A program made the translations under genes and the position numbers. From positions 1 to 64,000 of the forward strand of contig CAYWZW010000017.1 of the NCBI GenBank assembly GCA_964462945.1: a DNA stretch of 64,000 nucleotides, read 5' to 3'. Positions 8,507 through 16,843 of the stretch are shown piece by piece. Positions within the stretch are counted from its first letter, which is position 1. The number at the start of each line of letters is the position of its first letter. The notes beneath the pieces are model-generated. The model ran no database searches, was not told where the DNA came from, and saw nothing but the letters and a program-made list of their open reading frames with translations. The DNA comes from GCA-020343675 sp964462945. GTDB lineage: Bacteria; Planctomycetota; Phycisphaerae; Sedimentisphaerales; Anaerobacaceae.

Positions 8507-9190
8507 TCATAGCCCAATGTAGAAGTCGTAGGGACAACAACTAAGTACAAATGCTTTTCCACAATCCGTAAAAGGTGTGTACCAAGCGATTTGATCGAAG
8601 CCACAGCGAAGATAACTCAGCGCATTTTCCAAGAGCGTTTTCGCTACATATCGACGTCTTTGCTGCTTAAGAACCCAGATCAGACAAACGCTCCAAATTG
8701 GGGGGTGGTCAGGCAGTTGTGTTGGCGGCTTCTCGTCTTCAATATCCTTCCAGTTTGCGCGCCACACGTGCGCGCGTTTTTCCATTAGGAGCAAACCTAC
8801 AGCACGATCGTTCTTATGCAACAAGAAAACACACGCCTCCATTTCACCGAACAGTACTTCTGCTTGGTATGGTGTGTCTCTTCGCGCGTATTTCGCGATT
8901 TCTTCTGCGCGTTCACGCTGCTCTCGTGGCGAGAATCGATTTATTACTGTTATGCGCTCGTTCTCATGTGACCACACAACACAATCGCTCGAGGTGGGCA
9001 ACACGAGCACACCATTGACCACCGCGTCATGGTATCTCTTGTGCTCAAGGACATTATCCTCTAATTTGGTCGAATACGACATACCACATACGTCGCACGT
9101 TACGCCAAATAGCTTGGTCATGGAAGGCTCGGAAACACCATATTCCTCTCCGTCCTTTCCTACCGCTCTTTCGGATTTCTTGTCTCGCAT
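8507..9190 (-). CDS. ESCO/Eco1-like zinc-finger acetyltransferase
   Basis: A 227-aa protein whose layout matches eukaryotic cohesin acetyltransferases (Eco1/ESCO). Residues 28-56 form a C-x2-C-x14-H-x3-H finger (CDVCGMSYS...EHKRYH; ligands C32, C35, H50, H54), with the CxxCGMxY signature and ligand spacing of ESCO proteins. The C-terminal part reads PPIWSVCLIWVLKQQRRRY (163-181), corresponding to the ESCO CoA-binding block 'GISRIWVxxxxRRKxIA', then IAWYTPFTDCGKAF (201-214), corresponding to 'IAFSDPTPDGKxFA', then a final FYIGL strand. The acidic residues of the latter block are replaced (DQIAWYTP rather than EEIAFSDP), so activity is uncertain. The ATG at 9190 has GGAG 6 nt upstream; a TTG at 9202 is rejected. 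No cohesin/Smc gene is in the window. Confidence 0.7.
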   Translation of the reverse strand: MRDKKSERAVGKDGEEYGVSEPSMTKLFGVTCDVCGMSYSTKLEDNVLEHKRYHDAVVNGVLVLPTSSDCVVWSHENERITVINRFSPREQRERAEEIAKYARRDTPYQAEVLFGEMEACVFLLHKNDRAVGLLLMEKRAHVWRANWKDIEDEKPPTQLPDHPPIWSVCLIWVLKQQRRRYVAKTLLENALSYLRCGFDQIAWYTPFTDCGKAFVLSCCPYDFYIGL

Positions 9191-9340
9191 AGTAGTCTCC
9201 AAGCAGATGCGTTAATCCCATGGACTCGGTCGGCATCTGTGGACATTAGCTTAGCAGGCCTTAGCCTCTTGGTCAACAAGAATAACTACGATTCTGCTCA
9301 ACGAGTATCGAGTAACTTGTATCGAGTCTCCTGCATTTAT

Positions 9341-12214
9341 TTATGCGGCGGTGCCCCAGGTTTGACATTCGACGGCGGTGGAAGATAGATGGCGGGTGAC
9401 TTTGCCGCTGACCCAGACGGGGCCGGAGATTCGGCAGATGCCGTGGTACTTCTCCAACTGGTCAGGGAAGAAGGTCACTTCCGCCAAACCAGAGGAATCT
9501 TCGAGCGTCACGAAGCCCATGACTTTTCCGTTACTGGTTCTGGCCCGGCGGGCGGCGGCGATAAAGCCTGCCACCGTGATGCGTTTATTGATGAACTTGT
9601 CCAGCTCGGCGGCGGGCACGTGCCTGGTCTGAAACAGCACCGCCGGGTGTATGCTGAAGGGAATCCCGGTAATCTCCACCTCGGCTTGTAATTTCGCCGT
9701 CCTGTCGTATTCAGGTAATTGCGAGAGATTATTACACACGTCGAACAGCAGCAACTGATTCGGATTCGAAGGGGCAAAATGAAATTGCGCCATCATCGCG
9801 GGCCGGCTTTTTCCCAACCCATCGCAGGCGCCAACGTGAATGAGGCTTTGCAGCTCCGGCTTTCTAAATCGTACTCTCGTCCGCAGGTCCTCGATATCCG
9901 CGAAAAGCCGAAACTGTCTTTGTTCAATAATGGCCTGCATAGTTTTATAACTTAGACCTTTGATTATATTAAGGCCCGCTCTGACGGCCTTTGCCTCCGG
10001 CGTCCATTCCATATCGCTTCGGTTTACGTGCGGCGGCAGGATTCTTACGCCGTGCCTTATGGCATCCCACACGTACACCCTCAGCGGATACATCCCGTGA
10101 TGGTTGTTGAATAGCGAGGTATAGAACGGCTGGGGGTAATTCGCCTTCAGGAAAGCCGTCTGCCAGGCGATGTTGGCATACACGGTGGCGTGGGCCTTGC
10201 AGTATGAATAGGCGGCGAACCGCAGGATGTCGTCCCAGATAGCCTCGGCGCTGTGCCGGTCGATACCCGCCTGCTCGGCCCGCGAATATACAAAGTCAAT
10301 ATATTGATCCTGCAAGCGCGAGGCGGAAACTTTCGTCGATACTTCCGATCTGAACCTGTCGGCGTCGGCAACGCTGTAGCCCGCAACTTCCACCGCTATC
10401 CGCATTACATCTTCCTGATACAGCATGACGCCGTACGTGTCGCCGAGCATTTCCTTCATCTTCGGGTGCAAATACTCAAACGGCTTTCCGTTGACGTGCC
10501 GCTCGATAAATTCCGCCTTCATCCCTCCTGAAGCAGGACCCGGCCTTATCAATGACAGGGCAATCGCTACGTCTTTTTTGGTTTTGACGCCAAGCCCTCG
10601 GAGCAGTTGCCTCATCCCCGGCGATTCACACTGAAACACGCCAAGACTATCGCCGGAGGTCAGCATCCTTCCCGTCTTTTCGTCTTCCGGACTGACAATA
10701 TCGATATCCAAACTGTTTTGCATCTTGCCGATAATATTCACCGCTCCATTGACCGTCGAAAGCGCCCTATTGCCCAAAAGGTCGATCTTAATCAGGCCCA
10801 CCGCTTCGGCGGCATCTTTATCGTATTGAGTTACAATTACGCCTTTCGCTGCGCGCTCCAGCGGAACAATGTCCCTGACCTGAGATGGAGTAATCACGAT
10901 CCCCCCGCAATGAACGCCCAAATGCCGGGGTACGCCCACTATTTTCCCGGCCAGCTTGCATACGGCCGAATCTGTGTGACTCGCGCGATCCCTGACAAGC
11001 CGGTTTATTTCCGCCGGCGTCAAACCAAACGCCCTGGCGGTATCGCGGATAGCGCTTCTACGCCGGTACCTGTTTATGTTTGAGATCATCGCGACATGCT
11101 CAAACCCCCAGTTCTCGTAGCAATATCTTATGACCTCGTCGCGCCTTCTCCAGCATAAGTCAATGTCGATATCGGGACAATCTTTCCTGCCGGGGTTCAT
11201 AAAACGCTCGAAATAGAGGTTGTTCTCTATCGGACAGACCCTTGTAAAACCCAGCACATAGGCTACAAGTGAGCCGGCAGCCGAACCCCGCACTTCCACG
11301 GGAATGTTATTCTGTTTGGCGAAGTTGACTATGTTGTGGACCACAAGAAAATAATCGCTGAATTTGTTCTTGCGGATAACAGCCAACTCATCCTCCAGCC
11401 GCTTGATCACTTCTTTGCTCACCGGCTTGTATCGCCTGGCGAGGCCGAAGTGGCAAAGCCTGGCCAGCTCGCTATCGCCATTTTTCCCTTTGCCAAGCTT
11501 AACCGCGGGCAGGTAATATCTCCCGTTCAACAACTGAAAGTTGCATCGCTGCGCAATCTGCTCAGCATGACTAATCGCTTCAGGGCAATTGCGAAATTCC
11601 TGCCTAAGCTCCTCTCCAGATATGAGCTTGTTAAATCCACAGTTATCCTGGGGGCCTGATCCAGCCACACTGAGCTGTCTTATTTTGCTTAAGAGCTTAG
11701 CTGTGACTATATCATCGCCGTCAATGATATTGAAAGTGGTGCATACCACAGGCTCTATTCTATGGGCTTTTGCCCGTTCAACGTGACTTGGTCCCTGACA
11801 ACCTGCGAATAGATAATCTCTATCAAAAACTTGTTTCAGCTCATGGAGAAGCTCCGGCTGATCACAGATGCAGACCATTCCCTGATTGTCGCATTTTAGC
11901 TGCTCTATCAGGTCGAAGTTCGGACACAGATTTTTTGCGGTGGTTATTCTGCACAGATTCCTATACCCGGCCCTGTCCTCAGCGAGCAATACGGCCCTCT
12001 GGCTGTCGGTTAGAATCTCCACACCGAGAATGGGTTTGATATTTGCCTGCTCGGCTGCCTTGTAGAAATCCACCGCCCCATAGAGTGAGTTGACATCCGC
12101 CAGAGCAATAGCACCGTAACCGTATTCCTTAGCCTTCTGGACCCATCGCTGCACGGAGACCGAACCTCTCAAAAGGCTGTAATAACTTCGGCATGTCAGG
12201 GCGGCAGCGCGCAT
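9341..12214 (-). CDS. dnaE2: DnaE2-like error-prone DNA polymerase III alpha subunit
   Basis: C-family DNA polymerase, 957 aa, the short non-replicative type used in SOS translesion synthesis. The N-terminal PHP domain covers residues 1 to about 220 and looks degenerate at its metal ligands. The palm begins near 305 with VEVRGSAAGSLVAYVLG and contains PDIDID (about 347), the catalytic acidic motif. Further fingers-domain blocks include IRPGPASGGMKAEFIERH and YQEDVMRIA. A C-terminal OB fold (about 865-955; TVAGFIAAARRARTSNG, GFVTLEDSSGLAEVTFFP) is as in DnaE. GGAG lies 10 nt before the ATG. It is last in an operon led by lexA, which fits damage induction; imuA and imuB, its usual partners, are not present here. 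Confidence 0.87.
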   Translation of the reverse strand: MRAAALTCRSYYSLLRGSVSVQRWVQKAKEYGYGAIALADVNSLYGAVDFYKAAEQANIKPILGVEILTDSQRAVLLAEDRAGYRNLCRITTAKNLCPNFDLIEQLKCDNQGMVCICDQPELLHELKQVFDRDYLFAGCQGPSHVERAKAHRIEPVVCTTFNIIDGDDIVTAKLLSKIRQLSVAGSGPQDNCGFNKLISGEELRQEFRNCPEAISHAEQIAQRCNFQLLNGRYYLPAVKLGKGKNGDSELARLCHFGLARRYKPVSKEVIKRLEDELAVIRKNKFSDYFLVVHNIVNFAKQNNIPVEVRGSAAGSLVAYVLGFTRVCPIENNLYFERFMNPGRKDCPDIDIDLCWRRRDEVIRYCYENWGFEHVAMISNINRYRRRSAIRDTARAFGLTPAEINRLVRDRASHTDSAVCKLAGKIVGVPRHLGVHCGGIVITPSQVRDIVPLERAAKGVIVTQYDKDAAEAVGLIKIDLLGNRALSTVNGAVNIIGKMQNSLDIDIVSPEDEKTGRMLTSGDSLGVFQCESPGMRQLLRGLGVKTKKDVAIALSLIRPGPASGGMKAEFIERHVNGKPFEYLHPKMKEMLGDTYGVMLYQEDVMRIAVEVAGYSVADADRFRSEVSTKVSASRLQDQYIDFVYSRAEQAGIDRHSAEAIWDDILRFAAYSYCKAHATVYANIAWQTAFLKANYPQPFYTSLFNNHHGMYPLRVYVWDAIRHGVRILPPHVNRSDMEWTPEAKAVRAGLNIIKGLSYKTMQAIIEQRQFRLFADIEDLRTRVRFRKPELQSLIHVGACDGLGKSRPAMMAQFHFAPSNPNQLLLFDVCNNLSQLPEYDRTAKLQAEVEITGIPFSIHPAVLFQTRHVPAAELDKFINKRITVAGFIAAARRARTSNGKVMGFVTLEDSSGLAEVTFFPDQLEKYHGICRISGPVWVSGKVTRHLSSTAVECQTWGTAA

Positions 12215-12286
12215 ATCGTCTTGACTCCAAAAGATGGCGCCTCACATTCATCTATTCATCCAAGGCAATCCCTTGTCGGCAGGCAG

Positions 12287-12304
12287 GGTGGGGCTTGCCC
12301 CACC
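12287..12304. repeat. REP-like palindrome GGTGGGGC-TT-GCCCCACC
   Basis: An 18-bp palindrome preceded by GCAG, in the 117-bp gap between the PNPOx-like gene and dnaE2. Near-identical copies lie at 12861-12878 and 18597-18614. There is no U-tract, so it is unlikely to be a terminator. Confidence 0.65.
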
Positions 12305-12331
12305 TTCTCGATCTATTGCGAAGCAGCCGCT

Positions 12332-12817
12332 TCACTTCCGCCCGCTTAACTCAAATTCGAAGGGCGATTCCTTGTACCCCCCTCTCGCGAAAGCAGGCAT
12401 CAGTCGGAGCACAGTGTATTCAGGATCATCCACCCCCCCCTGCCAAAAGATTTCCCAGCCGGCCTGCCAGAGCTGTTTTTTCAGTTGCAGATCCGAGACC
12501 TCTTCAATTTCTCCGCAAAGCATCAAACACTGAAAATCGCTTGGAACTTCTGTATAAACGGCAAAAAAAACGGACGCTTTTGGATTAGCTCGGATCTGCT
12601 GCATTTTGACGGACGAACTACCGGTAACCATATAAATCAAAAAATCCTCTTTGTGCTGCTCAAACATCTTGGCTAAGCTGGGGTGCTGTTTCCTATCTCT
12701 CAGGTTGGACATAATTCTTGTATGAGGAAAACCATTGATGTCAACGGTGCTCAAATATACTACACCAACCTTTTCCATCAGATTCAAACATGCTTGTTTT
12801 AGTTCTTTTTCTTCCAT
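12332..12817 (-). CDS. Pyridoxamine 5'-phosphate oxidase-like flavin-binding protein
   Basis: A 161-aa split-barrel protein of the PNPOx-like / general stress protein 26 type, which bind FMN or related flavins. The typical opening is a helix (LKQACLNLMEKVGVVYLSTVD), then INGFPHTRIMSNL, then a YMVTGSSSVKMQQIRANPKASVFF block with the conserved 'K...i..nP.v.v.f' pattern. The middle carries CLMLCGEIEEV. AAGGGAG precedes the ATG by 8 nt. It lies inside the lexA-dnaE2 operon. Its role there is unknown; no substrate can be named. Confidence 0.78.
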   Translation of the reverse strand: MEEKELKQACLNLMEKVGVVYLSTVDINGFPHTRIMSNLRDRKQHPSLAKMFEQHKEDFLIYMVTGSSSVKMQQIRANPKASVFFAVYTEVPSDFQCLMLCGEIEEVSDLQLKKQLWQAGWEIFWQGGVDDPEYTVLRLMPAFARGGYKESPFEFELSGRK

Positions 12818-12860
12818 TCTTATCGCTCCCTTCTTATTTGATAAGTATTCGGATCAACTC

Positions 12861-12878
12861 GGTGGGCTAAAGCCCACC
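12861..12878. repeat. REP-like palindrome GGTGGGC-TAAA-GCCCACC
   Basis: Second member of the family at 12287 and 18597, followed by CTGCAG. It sits in the 67-bp gap between the DUF72 gene and the PNPOx-like gene. Confidence 0.65.
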
Positions 12879-12884
12879 CTGCAG

Positions 12885-13736
12885 TTATTCATTTAAGGCA
12901 ATTCTCGCCAAGTCCGGATAGGCCTTCAAGAGTCCTTCAGGAACAGGCTGTTTTCGGCCGCTGATGAGGGCCTTCAGCTCGAGCGCATTGGCAAGCTCAG
13001 CACCGCGGTAGTGATTGTTGGCGATCACAGTGAGCGTTTTGTAGGCATCGCCTAACCCCTCGACTCTTTTCTTTATTTGAGAAAGCTCATCATCGTTGTA
13101 ATAGTAATCATACGTTTCGTCTCTGCCCGCTTTGCTGAACCATTTTTCTTTGTTCCTTCCGTGCATCCTGAAATAGCCGTGCTCACCTATAGTACACTGC
13201 TGCAAATTAAACGAATTCCACGTGGTCGGATAATCAAGATTGCAGACGGTAACGCCGAGGTCCTGCAGAAAATTCAAGGCTTCCGGCGACTCCCATGATT
13301 TGTGCCTTAACTCGACCGCGAGGTTGAAAGCGTCGCGGAAATTTCCCACTATCCTCGATAAATGCCGGCGATTCTCGGTATTGTCGGAAAAATCGTATCT
13401 GAATTGAATCAGCAAATGCCTTAACTTACCCTCTTGCAGCAGAGGCTCAAAACCCGTATGAAACTGTTTTACCGCGGCCGGGTCAATCTTACCTTCATGT
13501 GTAAAATCGCGGTGGAGTTTGGCGGTAAAGAAAAACTCAGGCTTTGCCGCAGTTCTTCGCAGCCATGATTTGCTGTTTTGCTCGACAGGCGGCCGATAGA
13601 ACGTGCTGTTGATCTCCAAACAGTCCACAAATCCGCTTACATATTCAAGCTGGTCGATTCCCGAACTCATATACACAATCCCTTTCCAGTCCGGATAAGA
13701 CCACCCTGCTATGCCTATATAGATTAGAGAGGACAT
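12885..13736 (-). CDS. DUF72 (YecE-like) TIM-barrel protein
   Basis: The opening IYIGIAGWSYPDWKGIVY is the DUF72 hallmark, followed by CLEINSTFYRPP, FFFTAKLHRDFTHEG, LLIQFRYDFSDN, NLAVELRHKSWE, YFRMHGRNKEKW and the C-terminal VIANNHYRGAELANALEL block. The family is a TIM-barrel-like protein of unknown biochemical role, often linked to DNA repair by context. Two ATGs are possible. The one at 13748 abuts the lexA stop codon. The one at 13736 has GAGGG 5 nt upstream and begins MSSLIYIG as in most relatives, so I chose it. It is the second gene of the lexA operon. Confidence 0.85.
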   Translation of the reverse strand: MSSLIYIGIAGWSYPDWKGIVYMSSGIDQLEYVSGFVDCLEINSTFYRPPVEQNSKSWLRRTAAKPEFFFTAKLHRDFTHEGKIDPAAVKQFHTGFEPLLQEGKLRHLLIQFRYDFSDNTENRRHLSRIVGNFRDAFNLAVELRHKSWESPEALNFLQDLGVTVCNLDYPTTWNSFNLQQCTIGEHGYFRMHGRNKEKWFSKAGRDETYDYYYNDDELSQIKKRVEGLGDAYKTLTVIANNHYRGAELANALELKALISGRKQPVPEGLLKAYPDLARIALNE

Positions 13737-13748
13737 CTTTTCCCTCAT

Positions 13749-14363
13749 TTACATTTTTCTAATACAGCCGACGACCTTGCCGACGATCCGAACTCTTTCG
13801 CTGCCTCGTCTTATGTATTTGGTTCTGTACCCCGCCGCCTTATTGGCCGGCTGCAAGGCTATCCGGCCCTGTTGGATATATATCCTTTTTACCGTTGCCT
13901 CATCATCCAATAAGACCACGCCAATTCGGCCGTTCTCAATTCTCTCACCGGACTGAACCGCCACAAAGTCGCCATCCATAATACCTTCATCGATCATGCT
14001 ATCGCCGGATACCTTTAACAAAAATACATCCTCAGAAAGACCAAGAAGCTCTTTAAGGTTTGCGTATCCTTCTATATTCTCCTCCGCCAATATCGGCTCA
14101 CCTGCGGCAACCCTGCCCACAACGGGGATACCTTCGGCCTGTCTTTTCGCGTCAAGATATTCTTTGGACAATCGAAGTCCCCGGTGACCGCCGGAGTCCA
14201 TCAAATAGCCCTTTCTCCTGAGATAGTTGATGAGCTGATATACGGCGTTTTGGGCCAGGCTGAAATGCCGGGCGATTTCTCTCTGGCTCGGCGGATTGCC
14301 TTCTCGCAGCCGGCTTTCAATAAACGCGAGTACCTTTTGCTGTTTTTCCGTTAAAAGCTCCAT
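13749..14363 (-). CDS. lexA: LexA SOS-response repressor
   Basis: A 204-aa repressor-protease. The N-terminal winged helix (1-65) contains PPSQREIARHFSLAQNAVYQ as the recognition helix region. The cleavage site is Ala87-Gly88 in VAAGEP. The catalytic Ser122 is in SGDSMIDEG and Lys159 in EATVKRIY. The spacings 87-122-159 equal those of E. coli LexA (84-119-156), so autocleavage should be intact. The recognition helix differs from the E. coli and B. subtilis types, in keeping with a different operator. It heads an operon with DUF72, PNPOx-like and dnaE2 genes, its stop codon touching the next ORF. Its own promoter holds a palindrome in the spacer (see 14380-14408), which predicts autoregulation. 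Confidence 0.94.
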   Translation of the reverse strand: MELLTEKQQKVLAFIESRLREGNPPSQREIARHFSLAQNAVYQLINYLRRKGYLMDSGGHRGLRLSKEYLDAKRQAEGIPVVGRVAAGEPILAEENIEGYANLKELLGLSEDVFLLKVSGDSMIDEGIMDGDFVAVQSGERIENGRIGVVLLDDEATVKRIYIQQGRIALQPANKAAGYRTKYIRRGSERVRIVGKVVGCIRKM

Positions 14364-14379
14364 AGTTCAACCATCTAAC

Positions 14380-14408
14380 AGTATATGGTCAAATAACCAT
14401 ATCTGCAA
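14380..14408 (-). promoter_or_regulatory. lexA promoter with putative LexA operator in the spacer
   Basis: On the minus strand, TTGCAG (14403-14408, -35) and TATACT (14380-14385, -10) are separated by exactly 17 bp. The palindrome ATATGGT-N6-ACCATAT (14383-14402) fills this spacer and overlaps the -10. A bound repressor dimer would block RNA polymerase. The predicted transcript start lies about 10 nt before the lexA ATG, so the leader is very short. The half-site differs from CTGT-N8-ACAG and GAAC-N4-GTTC. Operator function is inference from position. Confidence 0.72.
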
Positions 14409-14802
14409 GAAAAATTAATAGTTTTTTTTCAAAACACCCCTATGCAAATATAACTCATTCCAGCCAAATCACTTATAAAGCCTCTCTGGACGTGATTGTG
14501 CAAAAACAAAGAAAAACATCCACGTCATTCATGCAAACGTGAATGGAAAACACGGCTGCGGCACCTTCGCTCAAAAAGTCATTGCCTGACTGTAGTTCGA
14601 GAGCCGCTCTTTCCATCTCCTCCGTGCCTGAGCCGCCGACCTTCAGATTTCTGAAAAAAACCTTGCCCGCTGCAAGTCCTATACTGTATCATATTTTTTC
14701 TTGAAGTTAAGAAAGGTTCTTTTTTGCCTTTCAAAGTGGGTCTGCCCCTTTTTGCAAAGATTTCAGTTAGATTAGAAATAAGCTATTTTGGAGGCTTCAG
14801 AA
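14409..14802. other. Intergenic region between lexA and the EF-G-like gene
   Basis: About 390 bp with no convincing gene. It must hold the EF-G-like promoter; the only clear signal is GGAGG at 14790-14794 before its GTG start. A stretch near 14690-14735 is AT-rich (ATATTTTTTCTTGAAGTTAA), but no -35/-10 pair stands out. Confidence 0.5.
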
Positions 14803-16836
14803 GTGGCTGATACCGGCGATATTCGTAATGTTGTTCTCTTGGGTCATGGGAGCAGCGGCAAAACCTCTCTGGCTGAGGCGATGCTCCACAAAACCGGGGC
14901 GACAAACCGCCTGGGAAGCGTGGACGACAAGACGAGCATTTGCGACTACTACGACGAAGAAAAGGAGCACCAGCACTCGATCCTCTCGGCGACCGTCCAC
15001 GTCAAGCACGCCGGCAAGCTCATCAATATCATCGACACGCCGGGCTATCCGGATTTTATAGGCCCGGCCATCAAGACCATTTCGGCCGCCGAGACGGCCG
15101 TCCTGGTCATCAATGCCGCCGCCGGCATCGAAACCAACACCCGCAAAATGTTCGAGCTAACAACCGCAGCGAACATGCCGCGGCTCATCGTCGTCAACAA
15201 GATGGACGCCGAGAACATCATCTGGCCCGAGCTGATAAAGAACATTCAGGACACCTTCGGCCCCCGATGCCGCTGCGCCAATCTGCCCGCCGGGGACAAG
15301 GCCTCCGTGATCGACTGCATTGAAAACGACAGAGGCGACTCGCCCGTGATGGACGTCGGCCAGGCCCATACCGAGCTGATCGAAAACGTCATCGAGGCGG
15401 ACGACGAGCTGATGGAGAAGTACCTTGGCGGCGAGGAAATCGCCGCCGAGAAAATCGCCGCCGTGTTCGTCAAGGCCCTCATGGCCGGAACGCTGATCCC
15501 CATCGTCTTCACCGACGCCCGAAAGGAGATCGGCATTCAGGAGCTTCTGGACATGATCGTGAAATACACGCCCTCGCCGCGCCAGGCAAAGGCCGTTGTG
15601 CTCAAGGACGGCGAAAACGTCACGGAGCTGAAGGCCGATCCTGCCGGCCCGCTGGCGGGTCTGGTTTTCCGCATCGCCTTCGACCCGCGATCCAATATGA
15701 AGTACTCGACCATCCGCATTTTCAGCGGGACGATCAAATCGGACGCGAATCTGATCCGCAACGACGAGAAAAAAGGCATTCGCCCGGGCCACATCCTCAA
15801 ATCCCAGGGCGGCGAAAACAATCCCGTCGATGTGGGCGTCGCGGGCGATATCGTTACCTTAGCCAAAATCGAGGAGCTGAAAACCGGTGACCTCGTACAC
15901 GACGGCAGAGTCTCCGGCAAGTTCACATTGTTGCCCGCGCCTGAGCCGATGTTCTCGCTGGCGATCGAGCCGGCCGCAAGGGGCGATGAGCAAAGAATCA
16001 GCTCCGCACTGGAGCGATTATGCGAGGAAGACCCCTGCTTCAAGGTCACGCGAGACCAGCAGACGAAAGAGCTGGTCGCCAGCGGTATGGGCGATCTGCA
16101 CCTGCGAGTCACGCTCGAGAAGATGGCCAATCGCTTCAAGCTGGCGGTCAACACGAAAGAGCCGAAGATCCCCTACCGCGAGACCATCACCGCCAAGGCC
16201 GAGGGCCACTACCGCCACAAAAAGCAGACCGGCGGAGCGGGACAGTTCGGCGAAGTCTATCTTCGCGTCGAGCCGGCCGAACGCAACTCCGACCCGCCCT
16301 TGCAATTTAGCTGGGACATCTTCGGCGCCTCCATTCCCGGCCAATTCGAGCCGGCCGTCTTCAAGGGCGTCAATGAGATCATGCAAAACGGCTTCGTCGC
16401 GGGCTTTCCCATGCAGGACGTCGCCGTCTCCGTTTACGACGGCAAGTATCACCCGGTCGATTCGAAGGAAGTCGCCTTCCGCGCCGCGGGCAAGGGCGCG
16501 TTCCTCGACGCCCTTCAAAAAGCCAAAACCGTTTTGCTCGAGCCGATCGTCAATATGGAAGTCACCATCCCCACCGAGAACGTCGGCGACATCACCGGCG
16601 ACCTGGCCTCTAAGCGGGGAAGAGTGCAGGGACAGGACATGCTGCCCGGCAATTTCATCACGATCAAGGCCCAGGTCCCGCTCTCGGAAGTGACGCAGTA
16701 CAACAGCCAGCTCAAGAGCGTGACCGGCGGGCGCGGCAGCTACTCCATGACCCTCAGCCATTATGAGCTGGTCCCGCCCAACGTCCAGCAGCAGATTATC
16801 GCCCAATACGGCAAGAAGAAAGAAGCCGAAGAGTGA
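14803..16836 (+). CDS. Elongation factor G-like translational GTPase (EF-G2 type)
   Basis: Ribosome translocation-type GTPase, 677 aa, shorter than canonical EF-G (about 700 aa) and closest to the EF-G paralogue group. G1 is GHGSSGKTSL, G3 DTPGYPDF and G4 NKMD. Domain II follows near 290 (GPLAGLVFRIAFDPRS). The later domains include KEPKIPYRETI and the GRGSYSMTLSHYE end block typical of EF-G domain V. Start: a GTG at 14803 has GGAGG 8 nt upstream; the TTG at 14788 lies before that site and is rejected. It stands alone, not next to rpsL/rpsG, which supports a paralogue rather than the housekeeping fusA. Whether it is a translocation or recycling factor cannot be said. Confidence 0.87.
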   Translation: MADTGDIRNVVLLGHGSSGKTSLAEAMLHKTGATNRLGSVDDKTSICDYYDEEKEHQHSILSATVHVKHAGKLINIIDTPGYPDFIGPAIKTISAAETAVLVINAAAGIETNTRKMFELTTAANMPRLIVVNKMDAENIIWPELIKNIQDTFGPRCRCANLPAGDKASVIDCIENDRGDSPVMDVGQAHTELIENVIEADDELMEKYLGGEEIAAEKIAAVFVKALMAGTLIPIVFTDARKEIGIQELLDMIVKYTPSPRQAKAVVLKDGENVTELKADPAGPLAGLVFRIAFDPRSNMKYSTIRIFSGTIKSDANLIRNDEKKGIRPGHILKSQGGENNPVDVGVAGDIVTLAKIEELKTGDLVHDGRVSGKFTLLPAPEPMFSLAIEPAARGDEQRISSALERLCEEDPCFKVTRDQQTKELVASGMGDLHLRVTLEKMANRFKLAVNTKEPKIPYRETITAKAEGHYRHKKQTGGAGQFGEVYLRVEPAERNSDPPLQFSWDIFGASIPGQFEPAVFKGVNEIMQNGFVAGFPMQDVAVSVYDGKYHPVDSKEVAFRAAGKGAFLDALQKAKTVLLEPIVNMEVTIPTENVGDITGDLASKRGRVQGQDMLPGNFITIKAQVPLSEVTQYNSQLKSVTGGRGSYSMTLSHYELVPPNVQQQIIAQYGKKKEAEE

Positions 16837-16843
16837 CACGGAC

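Noticed and set aside
9341..12214. Replicative DnaE
   Set aside because: At 957 aa it is too short for replicative DnaE (about 1160 aa), and it is in a lexA-led operon, so the error-prone type is favoured.
12287..12304. Palindrome as transcription terminator
   Set aside because: No T-tract follows, and the same palindrome recurs at two other places, which fits a repeat family better.
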